DNA from: Aquipseudomonas alcaligenes MRY13-0052
GTDB taxonomy: Bacteria; Pseudomonadota; Gammaproteobacteria; Pseudomonadales; Pseudomonadaceae
NCBI GenBank assembly: GCA_000474255.1
Contig: BATO01000010.1
Location: forward strand, 60,417 to 124,416
Direction: 5' to 3'
Length of the DNA stretch: 64,000 nt
Shown here: positions 8,561-21,598 of the stretch, piece after piece
How the letters are laid out: every line of letters begins with the position of its first letter
Numbering within the stretch: the first letter of the stretch is position 1
Notes under the pieces: model-generated
Told to the model about the DNA's origin: nothing
What the model saw: the letters and a program-made list of their open reading frames with translations, nothing else
Database searches by the model: none
Translations under genes and position numbers: made by a program

Positions 8561-9352
8561 ATGACGCCGCTGCACGCCCCGCTGCCCCCATCGTCCTGCT
8601 CCCCCGAGGAGCGCGCCCTGCGCCAGCAACTGGCCGCCTGCTACCGGCTGATCGCCCACTTCCGCATGACCGACCTGATCTTCACCCACATCTCGGTGCG
8701 GGTACCCGGGCCGGAGCATCACTTCCTGATCAACCCCTACGGGCTGATGTTCGATGAGATCCGCGCCAGCGACCTGGTGAAGATCGACCTGCAGGGCAAG
8801 GCGGTGGAGCCCACCCGCTACAAGGTCAATCCGGCGGGCTTCGTCATCCACAGCGCCATCCATGCCGCCCGCGAAGATGCCCAATGCGTGTTGCACACCC
8901 ACACCCGCGCGGGCTGTGCCGTGGCCGCGCAGCCGGCGGGGCTGTTGCCGGTGAACCAGATTTCCATGGAGTTCTACGGCCGCGTCGCCTACCACGACTA
9001 CGAAGGCGTGGCGCTCAACCTCGATGAGCAGAAGCGCCTGGTGGCGGACCTGGGCGACAAGCCGGTGATGATCCTGCGCAACCACGGCCTGCTCACCGTT
9101 GGCGAGACGCCCGCACAGGCCTTCCTGCGCATGTACTACCTGGAGAAGGCCTGTGACATCCAGGTGGCGGCCCAGGCCGGCGGCGAATTGCTGCTGCCGC
9201 CCCATGAAGTCTGCGAGCACACCCAGCGCCAGTTCAACGAGCCCGCGCAACCGGCCGGGGAGGGCGAGCTGACCGACCCGGATGCGATGGACCTGGCCTG
9301 GCAGGCGCTGTTGAGGCTGCTGGAGCGGGTGGCGCCGGATTATCGGGACTGA
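8561..9352 (+). CDS. Class II aldolase/adducin family protein
   Basis: 263 residues with the zinc-dependent class II aldolase fold (fuculose-1-phosphate aldolase superfamily). The metal-binding histidines appear in CVLHTHTRAG and in ILRNHGLLTVG. The N-terminal THISVRVPG stretch is also typical. Members are aldolases or epimerases and some have no known activity; the substrate here is unknown. It follows the solute-binding gene by 69 bases and probably belongs to the same catabolic set. Confidence 0.87.
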   Translation: MTPLHAPLPPSSCSPEERALRQQLAACYRLIAHFRMTDLIFTHISVRVPGPEHHFLINPYGLMFDEIRASDLVKIDLQGKAVEPTRYKVNPAGFVIHSAIHAAREDAQCVLHTHTRAGCAVAAQPAGLLPVNQISMEFYGRVAYHDYEGVALNLDEQKRLVADLGDKPVMILRNHGLLTVGETPAQAFLRMYYLEKACDIQVAAQAGGELLLPPHEVCEHTQRQFNEPAQPAGEGELTDPDAMDLAWQALLRLLERVAPDYRD

Positions 9353-9375
9353 GGGTGCATGCTACGGGCTAAGCC

Positions 9376-9438
9376 GTAGGTCGGGTGCAACCCGACTTGC
9401 CCCTGTGCATGGTCATCGGCGGATTTCACCCGCCCTAC
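9376..9438. repeat. BIME-like pair of inverted palindromes (element 1)
   Basis: Two imperfect palindromes face each other: GTAGG plus TCGGGTGCAACCCGA on the left, and GGCGGATTTCACCCGCC plus CTAC on the right. The outer ends read GTAGG and its complement. The same layout recurs at 59824-59912 and 63859-63959. It sits in the 154-base gap between the aldolase-like gene and the tolC-type gene. It resembles REP/BIME elements of Pseudomonas; no transposase is nearby. Confidence 0.6.
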
Positions 9439-9461
9439 ATGTGTCTGGAAAGGCACCCATG

Positions 9462-9489
9462 AAAAAGCCCGGCATGTGCCGGGCTTTTT
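9462..9489. terminator. Bidirectional terminator between convergent genes
   Basis: AAAAAGCCCGGCA, a 2-base loop, then TGCCGGGCTTTTT: a strong stem with A and T tracts on its two sides, so it can end transcripts from both the aldolase-like gene and the tolC-type gene. Confidence 0.85.
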
Positions 9490-9506
9490 CATGGGGCGGT
9501 GACGAC

Positions 9507-10946
9507 TCAGTAGTCGGCCTTGTTCTTCAGGCTGGCTTCTGCGGCCTTGGCCAGGTCCGGGGGCAGGAAGTCCTTGTCCGGGTCGTAGTCGGATTTGAGG
9601 AAGCTGGCGAGGGCTTCCAGGTCTGAGGGGGCCAGGGTGCCGGCGGCCTGCTTCAGGCGCAGGTTGTCGAGGATGTAGTCGTAGCGCGCGTTGTTGTAGT
9701 CGCGCACCGAGCCGTACAGCTGGCGCTGGGCATCGAGCACGTCGACGATGTTGCGGGTACCGACCTGGTAGCCGATCTCGGTGGCTTCCAGGGCGCTTTG
9801 GTTGGAGATGATCGACTGCTTACGGGCCTTGACCTGCTCAACGTCGGTGTTCACCGCGCGGTGGTAGTTGCGGGTGTTCTGCACCACCTGGCGACGCAGG
9901 CTTTCGCGCTGCTGCTCGGTCTGGCTCAGGCGCTGGTAGGACTCACGCACCTGGGAGCTGGTCAGGCCGCCGCTGTAGATCGGGATGTTCAGCTGCAGGC
10001 CGATGGTGCGCTGCTCGACGTCGCTGCCGTAGCGCACCGGGCTGGAACCGGTGTTGCTGAAGCCGAGGCTGTCGTTGTCGCCTTTCTGGTACTGGGCGAC
10101 GGCATCCAGGGTCGGTGCGTGGCCGGCCTTGCGCTGGCGCAGGGTTTCTTCGGCGGCGTCGACGGCGTAGTTGCTGGCCTGCAGATTGAGGTTCTGCTGG
10201 GCGGCGGTGTCGACCCAGGCCTTGGCATCGTTCGGCGCGGGCACCACCACCGGCAGGGTGTGCTGGATGCCTTCGATGGAGGCGTATTCGCGGTTGGTCA
10301 GGGTGACCAGGGCCTGGAAGGCGTCATCCACGTTGCGCTCGGCGATGATGCGGTTGGCACGGGCGGTGTCGAAGCCGGCCTGGGCTTCCAGCACGTCGGT
10401 CTTGTCGGAGAGGCCGACATCGAAGCGCTCGTTGGCCTGGTCGAGCTGGCGCTTGAACGCCGCTTCCTCAGCCTTGGTGGACGCCAGGTTGTCCTGGGCG
10501 CGGAGCACGGCGAAGTAGCCTTCGGCGGTCTGCAGGATCAGGTTCTGCTGGGTCGCGGAGAATTCCAGGGAGGCCTGCTCGGTGCTGGCCTCGGCGGCCT
10601 GCAGCTGGAACCAGCGGTCGGCGCGGAAGATCGGCTGGCTCAGGCTGGCCTGGTAGGCGATGCCGCTGCGCGAGCTGGTGGCCGACGGCTCATCGAGCTT
10701 GGTGCGGGTGTCGTTGGCGGTGGCGCCACCATTGATCTGCGGCAGCAGGCCGGAACGGGCCTGGGGCACGGCTTCGCGCACGGCTTCGAAGTTGGCGCGC
10801 GCGGCGGCGAGATCGGCGTTGTTGTCTACGGCGTCCTTGTAGACGGTCACGAGGTCCGTCTTGGCTGACAGCGGGGCCTCTGCTGCCCAGGCGCTACCCG
10901 CGAAAGCGGAGGCCACGGCAACAGCCAGTGAGAGTCTGCGCAGCAT
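9507..10946 (-). CDS. tolC: TolC-family outer-membrane channel (TolC/OpmH type)
   Basis: 479 residues. The signal peptide is LRRLSLAVAVASAFAGSAWA, ending in a typical AWA cleavage site. Two outer-membrane efflux repeats follow (about 30-230 and 240-440) with the long helical segments and the QAQAGFDTARA/DVLDAQRQLYGSVRDYNNARY signatures of the TolC tunnel. It should form the trimeric exit duct for type I secretion and efflux pumps. ATG at 10946 with AGGA six bases upstream is preferred to the TTG two codons earlier. No pump genes are adjacent. Its place next to thiC matches P. aeruginosa, where the gene is called tolC/opmH. Confidence 0.9.
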   Translation of the reverse strand: MLRRLSLAVAVASAFAGSAWAAEAPLSAKTDLVTVYKDAVDNNADLAAARANFEAVREAVPQARSGLLPQINGGATANDTRTKLDEPSATSSRSGIAYQASLSQPIFRADRWFQLQAAEASTEQASLEFSATQQNLILQTAEGYFAVLRAQDNLASTKAEEAAFKRQLDQANERFDVGLSDKTDVLEAQAGFDTARANRIIAERNVDDAFQALVTLTNREYASIEGIQHTLPVVVPAPNDAKAWVDTAAQQNLNLQASNYAVDAAEETLRQRKAGHAPTLDAVAQYQKGDNDSLGFSNTGSSPVRYGSDVEQRTIGLQLNIPIYSGGLTSSQVRESYQRLSQTEQQRESLRRQVVQNTRNYHRAVNTDVEQVKARKQSIISNQSALEATEIGYQVGTRNIVDVLDAQRQLYGSVRDYNNARYDYILDNLRLKQAAGTLAPSDLEALASFLKSDYDPDKDFLPPDLAKAAEASLKNKADY

Positions 10947-11130
10947 GATCAATCCTAGATTCAGTGAAGTCGGGCAAGGCTACGGCTGCCATGGTACGCG
11001 GTCAAGACGACTCCATGGCGGGGTCAGTGTAGTTTGCAACACGTTATGTTGCTTGCCGGGAACAATGAATGCGCGGCGCGGTCCGGGCGTCGGTTTCGGA
11101 CGGGCTGGTCATTTATTTCTGACCTTGGGG

Positions 11131-11160
11131 TTGGTTTTGTTCGGGGGGCTTGTTTAGACT
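11131..11160 (+). promoter_or_regulatory. Candidate sigma-70 promoter of thiC
   Basis: TTGGTT at 11131-11136 and TAGACT at 11155-11160 with an 18-base spacer, ten bases ahead of the riboswitch. The match is moderate, but the position is right for a transcript that begins just before the TPP aptamer. Confidence 0.4.
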
Positions 11161-11169
11161 GGTCGCGTT

Positions 11170-11259
11170 CTTGTCGGGGTGCCTCGAATCGGAGGCTGAG
11201 ATCGGAAAGTTCCGGATCCCGTTGAACCTGATCAGGTTAAGGCCTGCGTAGGGAACAAG
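11170..11259 (+). promoter_or_regulatory. TPP riboswitch (THI element)
   Basis: It contains the conserved TPP-aptamer strings GGGGTGC, GGCTGAGA and CCTGATCAGGTTAAGGCCTG, then GCGTAGGGAAC. The P1 helix is closed by CTTGT (11170-11174) and ACAAG (11255-11259). Thiamin pyrophosphate binding should repress thiC immediately downstream. Confidence 0.95.
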
Positions 11260-11264
11260 ATGCG

Positions 11265-11319
11265 CCTCCCCCGCCTTGCAGCATTCTTGGGAGGTTCCTC
11301 TCGGCACCGGTCCCGGTGC
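11265..11319 (+). promoter_or_regulatory. Riboswitch expression platform hairpins
   Basis: Two stems follow the aptamer: CCTCCC (11265-11270) with GGGAGG (11289-11294), and GCACCGG with CCGGTGC (11304-11319). No long T tract follows either, and the thiC ribosome site (AGGAG at 11353-11357) lies outside both. The switching mechanism (termination or translation) cannot be decided by eye. Confidence 0.45.
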
Positions 11320-11361
11320 ACTCTGCCTTTCAGGTTCGCTCCGACATCACCCAGGAGCTAG

Positions 11362-13248
<1,887 letters not shown>

Positions 13249-13272
13249 CCGACCTCGCGGCTACAGCCAACG

Positions 13273-13297
13273 GGCCCGGCGCAGTGCGCCGGGCCTT
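13273..13297 (+). terminator. Terminator after thiC
   Basis: Ten-base stem GGCCCGGCGC / GCGCCGGGCC with loop AGT, followed by only TT then CTGC. The short T run suggests incomplete termination, which would let some thiC transcript reach the transporter gene. Confidence 0.55.
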
Positions 13298-13327
13298 CTG
13301 CGTTCAACCTTCAGGGCCTTCGTCATC

Positions 13328-14626
13328 GTGACCACTCCCAGCTACTCGCCGACCCTGCCGGTTCCCGCCGGCCAGCGCGTCTTCGGCGCGCGCGACCTGT
13401 TCTCCCTCTGGTTCTCCCTCGGCGTCGGCCTGATGGTGCTGCAACTCGGCGCGCTGCTGGCGCCGGGGCTCGGCCTGGCCGGTTCACTGGCGGCCATCGC
13501 CTGCGGCACCGCTGTCGGCGTGTTGCTGCTGGGCGCTGCGGCGGTGATCGGCAGCGACACCGGCCTCTCCGCCATGGGCACCCTCGGCCTTGCCCTGGGC
13601 AAGCGCGGTGCGGTGCTGCCGGCGCTGCTCAACCTCCTGCAACTGGTGGGTTGGGGTGCATTCGAAATCATCGTCATGCGCGATGCCGCCAGCCTGCTGG
13701 CCGGCCGTGCCTGGGGCGAGGGCAGCGCCTTGGCCTCGCCGGCGCTCTGGACCCTGTTCTTCGGGGCGTTGGCGACGTTGCTGGCGGTGACCGGCCCGCT
13801 CACCTTCGTGCGCCGCGTGCTGCGCAAGTGGGGCATCTGGCTGCTGCTGGGCGCCTGCATCTGGCTGACCTGGAACCTGTTCGACAAGGCCGACCTGGGC
13901 GCCATCTGGGCGCGTGGCGGCGACGGCTCGCTGCCCTTCGCACTGGGCTTCGACATTGCCATCGCCATGCCGCTGTCCTGGCTGCCGCTGATCGCCGACT
14001 ACTCGCGCTTCGGCAAGCGCGCACGCAACGTGTTCGGCGGTACCGCCCTGGGCTTCTTCCTCGGCAACTTCTGGCTGATGAGCCTGGGCGTCGCCTATAC
14101 CCTGGCCTTCGCCCCGAGCGGCGAGGTCAACGCACTGTTGCTGGCACTGGCCGGTGCCGGCCTGGGCATCCCGCTGCTGCTGATCCTGCTGGACGAGTCG
14201 GAGAACGCCTTCGCCGACATCCATTCGGCGGCGGTTTCCAGCGGCATCCTGGTGCCGGTGAAGGTGGAGCACCTGGCCCTGGCCATCGGCGCGCTGTGCA
14301 CCTTGATCGCCTGGTTCGCGCCGCTGGCCGAGTACCAGAACTTCCTGCTGCTGATCGGCTCGGTGTTCGCGCCGCTGTTTGGCGTGGTGCTGGTGGATCA
14401 CTTCGTGCTGCGCCGCCGTCGCGAGGAGCTGGCACCGCGCCGGGCCCTGCGTTGGGACACGCTGACCGCCTGGGCCTGCGGGGTGACCGTCTACCACCTG
14501 CTGGCGAACTTCATGCCCGAGGTGGGCGCCACCCTGCCGGCCTTGCTGCTGGCCGGCGGGCTGCAGTTGGTGCTGGGCTCCCTCAGCCGCGGCCGGGGAA
14601 GTATTGCGGCTTCAGTATCCCGTTGA
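13328..14626 (+). CDS. cytX: NCS1-family hydroxymethylpyrimidine transporter CytX (putative)
   Basis: 432-residue inner-membrane permease with about 12 hydrophobic segments, of the nucleobase:cation symporter-1 family. The N-terminal FSLWFSLGVGLMVLQLGALL and the conserved SWLPLIADYSRF fit CytX/CodB-like proteins. Because thiC is directly upstream, uptake of the thiamin pyrimidine moiety is the best guess; cytosine transport is the alternative. The start is GTG at 13328 and the ribosome site is weak. Its last 44 bases overlap the 3' end of the convergent lipoprotein gene. Confidence 0.82.
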   Translation: MTTPSYSPTLPVPAGQRVFGARDLFSLWFSLGVGLMVLQLGALLAPGLGLAGSLAAIACGTAVGVLLLGAAAVIGSDTGLSAMGTLGLALGKRGAVLPALLNLLQLVGWGAFEIIVMRDAASLLAGRAWGEGSALASPALWTLFFGALATLLAVTGPLTFVRRVLRKWGIWLLLGACIWLTWNLFDKADLGAIWARGGDGSLPFALGFDIAIAMPLSWLPLIADYSRFGKRARNVFGGTALGFFLGNFWLMSLGVAYTLAFAPSGEVNALLLALAGAGLGIPLLLILLDESENAFADIHSAAVSSGILVPVKVEHLALAIGALCTLIAWFAPLAEYQNFLLLIGSVFAPLFGVVLVDHFVLRRRREELAPRRALRWDTLTAWACGVTVYHLLANFMPEVGATLPALLLAGGLQLVLGSLSRGRGSIAASVSR

Positions 14627-15317
14627 GTTGCGGGTAGGGGATGGTCAGCTCCGGGTGCCCGCCCGCATAGGGCGCGATGCTGTAGACGTCGTACTTGAGC
14701 AGCAGCGCGCCACGGCCGAGGGCGATGTGCTCGGTGCGCTGGAAGGGCCAGGTGCTCGCGTATTCCGGGTCCTGGTCCAGCTTGTTGGCGACCAGCCAGC
14801 GCTGGTGGGCCTGCTCGGCGAGCTTCCAGAACTCGGCTTCCTGGCCGGGGACGAGCATGTCGCGCAGGGTCAGCACCTTGTCCAGCGTGCGGTCGTAGTT
14901 GATCAGGCCGCGCCCGGGCATGCCGTGGGCACCGCCGGTGGCCAGGTAGCTGGACAGTTCGATGATGGTCAATTGGTCACGTTGTTCACGCACCTTGGCT
15001 TGCAGGTAGCTGGCCCAGCCCGGCTCGGCGCGCTGCAGGAAGTCCTTCTCGTAGGACTGCAGGGAGGCCGGCAGCGGTGCATCCGGTGCGTCGGCCGTCA
15101 TGCGCAGCAGGCGCTGGGTCACCCGTTCGCTGAGCTGCGGGTGATCGGGAAAGCTGATGACGTCGATGTTCACCAGCGGGCAGCTGTCGCCCTGGCAACC
15201 GGGCTTGAGGTGCTCCCAGGCATCACGCTTGACGGCCAGGCCGCTGTCGCCGGGCGTCAGGGCCTGGCAGGCGCCGAGGAGGAGGGCGAAGCCGAGAAGG
15301 AGCAGTTTCTTGTGCAT
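14583..15317 (-). CDS. DUF3298/RsiV-like lipoprotein
   Basis: 244 residues from ATG at 15317. Lys-Lys-rich start, hydrophobic stretch and lipobox LLLGAC place it as a lipoprotein with the lipidated Cys near residue 17. The C-terminal part (YDVYSIAPYAGGHPELTIPY) is the signature of the DUF3298 domain, also found in the extracellular part of the anti-sigma factor RsiV. Function is unknown; lysozyme binding as in RsiV is only a family analogy. ATG at 15335 is an alternative start. It is divergent from nudF and overlaps cytX tail to tail by 44 bases. Confidence 0.8.
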   Translation of the reverse strand: MHKKLLLLGFALLLGACQALTPGDSGLAVKRDAWEHLKPGCQGDSCPLVNIDVISFPDHPQLSERVTQRLLRMTADAPDAPLPASLQSYEKDFLQRAEPGWASYLQAKVREQRDQLTIIELSSYLATGGAHGMPGRGLINYDRTLDKVLTLRDMLVPGQEAEFWKLAEQAHQRWLVANKLDQDPEYASTWPFQRTEHIALGRGALLLKYDVYSIAPYAGGHPELTIPYPQLNGILKPQYFPGRG

Positions 15318-15505
15318 CGGGATTGAATTCGTCATCGGGTGAGGAGTCGTTATGGATTGCGAGCTTCGACTGCCTGGGGCGGTTCGAGTTCGCTCGCGGG
15401 GAGCCATGATCCCAGCCGCGAATCCATCTGCAAAGAGGCTGCGCAAGGCGAGTCGCCAGAGTAGGATGCGCGAAAAGCGGGACCATCAGATCGAGTGAGA
15501 CGCAG

Positions 15506-16123
15506 ATGATAGATACCTTCAAACCCGGACCGGACGCGGTCGAGATCATCAAGCGCGAAGAATGCTTCCGTGGCTTCTATCGCCTGGATCGCCTGCACCT
15601 GCGTCATCGCCAATTCTCCGGGGAGATGGGGCCGACCCTCAGCCGCGAGCTCTTCGTGCGCCACGATGCCGTGTGCGTGCTGCCCTACGACCCGCAGCGC
15701 GACCAGGTGGTGCTGATCGAGCAGTTCCGCGTCGGCGCCATGCAGAAGAGCGCCAACCCCTGGATGCTGGAGCTGGTGGCCGGGCTGATCGACAAGGACG
15801 AGGAGCCGGACGAGGTGGCCCGCCGTGAGGCCGTCGAGGAAGCCGACCTGACGCTGACGTCGTTGTGGCCGATCACCGCCTATTATCCTTCTCCAGGGGG
15901 ATCGGACGAATTCGTGCATCTCTACGTCGGGCGCTGCGACAGCGGCGCTGCCGGTGGCGTGCACGGTCTGGCGGAAGAGGGCGAGGACATCCGCGTCCAC
16001 GTGCTGTCCTTCGCCGATGCCCTGGCCGCGCTGCGCGACGGCCGGATCATCAACGCCGCCGCCATCATCGCCCTGCAATGGCTGGCACTGAACCGGGATG
16101 AAGTTCGGGGGATGTGGATGTGA
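15506..16123 (+). CDS. nudF: ADP-ribose pyrophosphatase NudF
   Basis: 205-residue Nudix hydrolase that cleaves ADP-ribose to AMP and ribose-5-phosphate. The Nudix box starts at GLIDKDEEPDEVARRE and continues VEEADL. All catalytic Glu residues are kept, but the usual Gly near the end of the box is Asp (EEADL instead of EEAGL). The proline-rich loop after the box (SPGGSDEFVHLY) is typical of ADP-ribose pyrophosphatases. The 3' end overlaps the DUF1249 gene by 10 bases, so the two are likely co-translated; cpdA follows. Confidence 0.93.
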   Translation: MIDTFKPGPDAVEIIKREECFRGFYRLDRLHLRHRQFSGEMGPTLSRELFVRHDAVCVLPYDPQRDQVVLIEQFRVGAMQKSANPWMLELVAGLIDKDEEPDEVARREAVEEADLTLTSLWPITAYYPSPGGSDEFVHLYVGRCDSGAAGGVHGLAEEGEDIRVHVLSFADALAALRDGRIINAAAIIALQWLALNRDEVRGMWM

Positions 16124-16566
16124 ATCTGCTGCGCGATCGCTACCGGGTGGACCTCGTCGGGCTGCAAGCGGCCTGCGAGGCGAACTATGCCCGGCTGATG
16201 CGATTGCTGCCGCACATGCGCGAAGCCCAGTCTTCGCGCCGCGTGGCCCTCAGCCAGGGCGAGCGCCTGGTGGGGGTGCTGGCGCTGGATGTGGTCGAAG
16301 CCTGCCCCTACACCACCACGCTCAAGGTGCGCCAGGAGCTCAGCCTGCCCTGGTTGCCCTCTCCGCAGTTGGAGGTGCGCGTCTACCACGATGCGCGCAT
16401 GGCCGAGGTGGTCAGCGCCGAGAATGCCCGGCGCCTGCGCAGCTTCTACCCCTACCCGAACGCCGATATGCACCAGCCCGACGAGAAGAGCCAGCTCAAC
16501 CTCTTCCTCGGCGAATGGCTCAGCCATTGCCTGGCCTGTGGCCACGAACTGGAACCCGTGCTTTAG
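16114..16566 (+). CDS. DUF1249 family protein (YqiB-like)
   Basis: 150-residue soluble protein of the DUF1249/YqiB family, function unknown. The family stretch LPSPQLEVRVYHDARMAEVV is recognisable and the C-terminus is QPDEKSQLNLFLGEWLSHCL. It sits between nudF and cpdA as in enterobacteria (nudF-yqiB-cpdA-yqiA-parE), which supports the identification. Its start overlaps nudF by 10 bases. Confidence 0.88.
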   Translation: MDVNLLRDRYRVDLVGLQAACEANYARLMRLLPHMREAQSSRRVALSQGERLVGVLALDVVEACPYTTTLKVRQELSLPWLPSPQLEVRVYHDARMAEVVSAENARRLRSFYPYPNADMHQPDEKSQLNLFLGEWLSHCLACGHELEPVL

Positions 16567-16685
16567 AAAATCCGCCCCCTGCCGATTTCCTGGCGCTCGC
16601 TAATGTGATCCAGTCCCGGTTCTCGGGTTTACCGTTTCACGCCTGAACCACCATAATTCACATGATTTCGCCCAAGGAGACCGCC

Positions 16686-17501
16686 TTGTCGAGCGCGTCC
16701 ACTCTCGCCATTGATTCATCGGTGCTGCTGGTGCAGCTTTCCGATAGTCATCTATTTGCCGAAGAGGACGGACGACTCCTGGGCATGAATACCTCCGACA
16801 GCCTGCAGCGGGTGATCGAGCGGGTACTGGAAGAACAGCCACGCATCGACCTGGTGCTGGCCACCGGCGACCTGTCCCAGGACGGCAGCATCGAGTCCTA
16901 CGAGCGTTTCCGCGACCTGTGCTCGGTGATCCCCGCCAACAGCCGCTGGTTCCCCGGCAACCATGATGAAGTGCAGGTGATGGAACAGGTCTGTGCCGGC
17001 ACCGACCTGCTCGAGCCGATCATCGACTTCCCCGCGTGGCGCGTGGTGCTGCTGGATTCCACCATCAGCGGCGCGGTTCCCGGGCACATGCCGCCGGAAC
17101 AGCTGGAGCTGCTGGAGCGCGCCGTGAGCGAGGCGCCGGACAAGCACGTGCTGATCAGCTTCCACCATCACCCGGTGCCCATCGGCTGCCGCTGGATGGA
17201 TCCGATCGGCGTGCGCAACCCGGATGCGCTGTTCACCGTGCTGGACCGCTTCCCCCAGGTACGCGCCGTGCTCTGGGGCCATGTGCACCAGGAGTTCGAC
17301 CAGATGCGCAATGGCGTGCGCCTGCTGGCGTCGCCCTCCACCTGCGTGCAGTTCGCGCCGGGCAGCGAGGAGTTCCAGGTCGACACCGAGGCGCCGGGCT
17401 ATCGCTGGCTGCGCCTGCGGGACGACGGCGTGCTGGAAACCGGCGTATCACGGGTAACCGGTATCGACTTCGAAGTGGATTACAGCGTCAAAGGTTATTG
17501 A
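16686..17501 (+). CDS. cpdA: 3',5'-cAMP phosphodiesterase CpdA
   Basis: 271-residue class III metallophosphodiesterase that hydrolyses cAMP and so sets the level available to the regulator Vfr. Metal ligands are visible in order: LSDSHLF, ATGDLSQDGS, GNHDE, SFHHHPVPIG and WGHVHQEF. The start is taken as TTG at 16686 because AAGGAG ends six bases before it; an in-frame ATG at 16662 would add 8 residues but lacks a ribosome site. It begins 119 bases after the DUF1249 gene. Half-sites resembling TGTGA and TCACA occur in that gap but do not form a proper Vfr palindrome. Confidence 0.95.
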   Translation: MSSASTLAIDSSVLLVQLSDSHLFAEEDGRLLGMNTSDSLQRVIERVLEEQPRIDLVLATGDLSQDGSIESYERFRDLCSVIPANSRWFPGNHDEVQVMEQVCAGTDLLEPIIDFPAWRVVLLDSTISGAVPGHMPPEQLELLERAVSEAPDKHVLISFHHHPVPIGCRWMDPIGVRNPDALFTVLDRFPQVRAVLWGHVHQEFDQMRNGVRLLASPSTCVQFAPGSEEFQVDTEAPGYRWLRLRDDGVLETGVSRVTGIDFEVDYSVKGY

Positions 17502-17561
17502 CCTTAGCGCTGCGGCACGGCAAGAAGTACAGCTTGCCCGCCAGACTTGCCAGGATGCCGC

Positions 17562-18179
17562 GTGTCGACCGAACAGCCCTCCCTTCTCTATATCCACGGC
17601 TTCAACAGCTCGCCCGAGTCGCAGAAGGCGCGCCAGCTCAGCGCGCTCATGCAGCGCCTGGGCCTGGCTGAGCGGCTGCGTGTACCGACCCTGCACCACC
17701 AGCCACGCGAGGCCATCGCGCAGCTCGAGGAGGCCTTGGCTGCGCTGGGTCGGCCGACGCTGGTAGGCAGCTCCCTGGGCGGCTACTATGCGACCCACCT
17801 GGCCGAGCGGCACGGGCTCAGGGCCGTCCTGATCAACCCGGCGGTGGCCCCGCACCGGTTGTTCGATGGCCAGCTGGGACCGCAGAAGAACTATTACAGC
17901 GGCGAGACCTGGGAGCTGACGCAGGCGCATGTGGATGCCCTGGCCGAGCTCGAGGTACCGCCCCCGCAGGACCCGGCCCGCTACCAGGTGTGGTTGCAGA
18001 CGGCCGACGAAACCCTGGATTACCGCCATGCCGAGCGCTACTACCGCGCCTGCGCCCTGCGCATCGAGGCCGGTGGCGACCATGGTTTCCAGCAATTCCC
18101 TGCCCACCTGCCGGCCTTGCTGGCGTACGCCGGTTTTCCCGCCCAGTTATGGCGTGATATCGACTTTTCCACCCTTTGA
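17562..18179 (+). CDS. YqiA-like alpha/beta-hydrolase esterase
   Basis: 205 residues. LLYIHGFNSSPES carries the oxyanion-hole region, VGSSLGGYYAT is the nucleophile elbow (Gly-x-Ser-x-Gly) and the catalytic His lies in AGGDHGFQQF. YqiA of E. coli is a small esterase with activity on acyl-CoA-type thioesters; the physiological substrate is unknown. GTG at 17562 is chosen because AGGA lies about seven bases upstream; TTG at 17547 would add 5 residues. The gene ends 12 bases before parE. Confidence 0.88.
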   Translation: MSTEQPSLLYIHGFNSSPESQKARQLSALMQRLGLAERLRVPTLHHQPREAIAQLEEALAALGRPTLVGSSLGGYYATHLAERHGLRAVLINPAVAPHRLFDGQLGPQKNYYSGETWELTQAHVDALAELEVPPPQDPARYQVWLQTADETLDYRHAERYYRACALRIEAGGDHGFQQFPAHLPALLAYAGFPAQLWRDIDFSTL

Positions 18180-21066
<2,887 letters not shown>

Positions 21067-21070
<4 letters not shown>

Positions 21071-21591
21071 GCGAACAAGCGCCGGGCAAGCGCGCGGGGA
21101 GGGTCATGCTGATCCTCGCCTGGGGCATCGCCATGCTCCTGGCCACGCACTTCTTCGGCCGCTGGGAAGATGGTCAGCGCAACCCCAATCAGGTGCCCGA
21201 GTCGGTACGCGGCGACGGCTTCGTGGAAGTGCGTCTGGCCCGCAGCCGCCAGGGGCACTACCTGATGAACGGGCGCATCGACGGCCAGCAGGTGACCTTC
21301 CTGCTGGATACCGGCGCCACCGCCGTGGCGGTGCCCGAAGTTCTGGCCGGCGAACTGGGCCTGGAGCCCGGCGAACCCATCACCCTGAGTACCGCGAATG
21401 GCCGCAGCAGCGGTCATCGCACCCGGCTGCGCGAGCTGCAGCTGGGGGAGATCGTCCTCGCCGATGTGCCCGCGATCATCGCCCCGGGCATGGACGGCGA
21501 CGAGGTGCTGCTCGGCATGAGCGCCCTCAAACAACTCGAATTCACCCAGCGCGACGGCACCCTGGTGCTGCGCCAACACCTGTCACCGTGA
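21067..21591 (+). CDS. Membrane-anchored retropepsin-like aspartic protease (clan AA)
   Basis: 174 residues. One membrane segment near residues 12-32 ([19 protein letters not shown]) is followed by a periplasmic single-domain retropepsin fold. The active site [12 protein letters not shown] carries the Asp-Thr-Gly triad, and the second hydrophobic motif is [15 protein letters not shown]. Proteases of this TIGR02281-type group work as homodimers; substrates are mostly unknown. ATG at 21067 overlaps the preceding TGA (ATGA), and parC follows after 7 bases, so translation is coupled through the block. Confidence 0.87.
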
Positions 21592-21598
21592 GGCACGC

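Noticed and set aside
16603..16665. Vfr/CRP site upstream of cpdA
   Set aside because: TGTGA and TCACA half-sites are present but about 50 bases apart, not in a 16-base palindrome.
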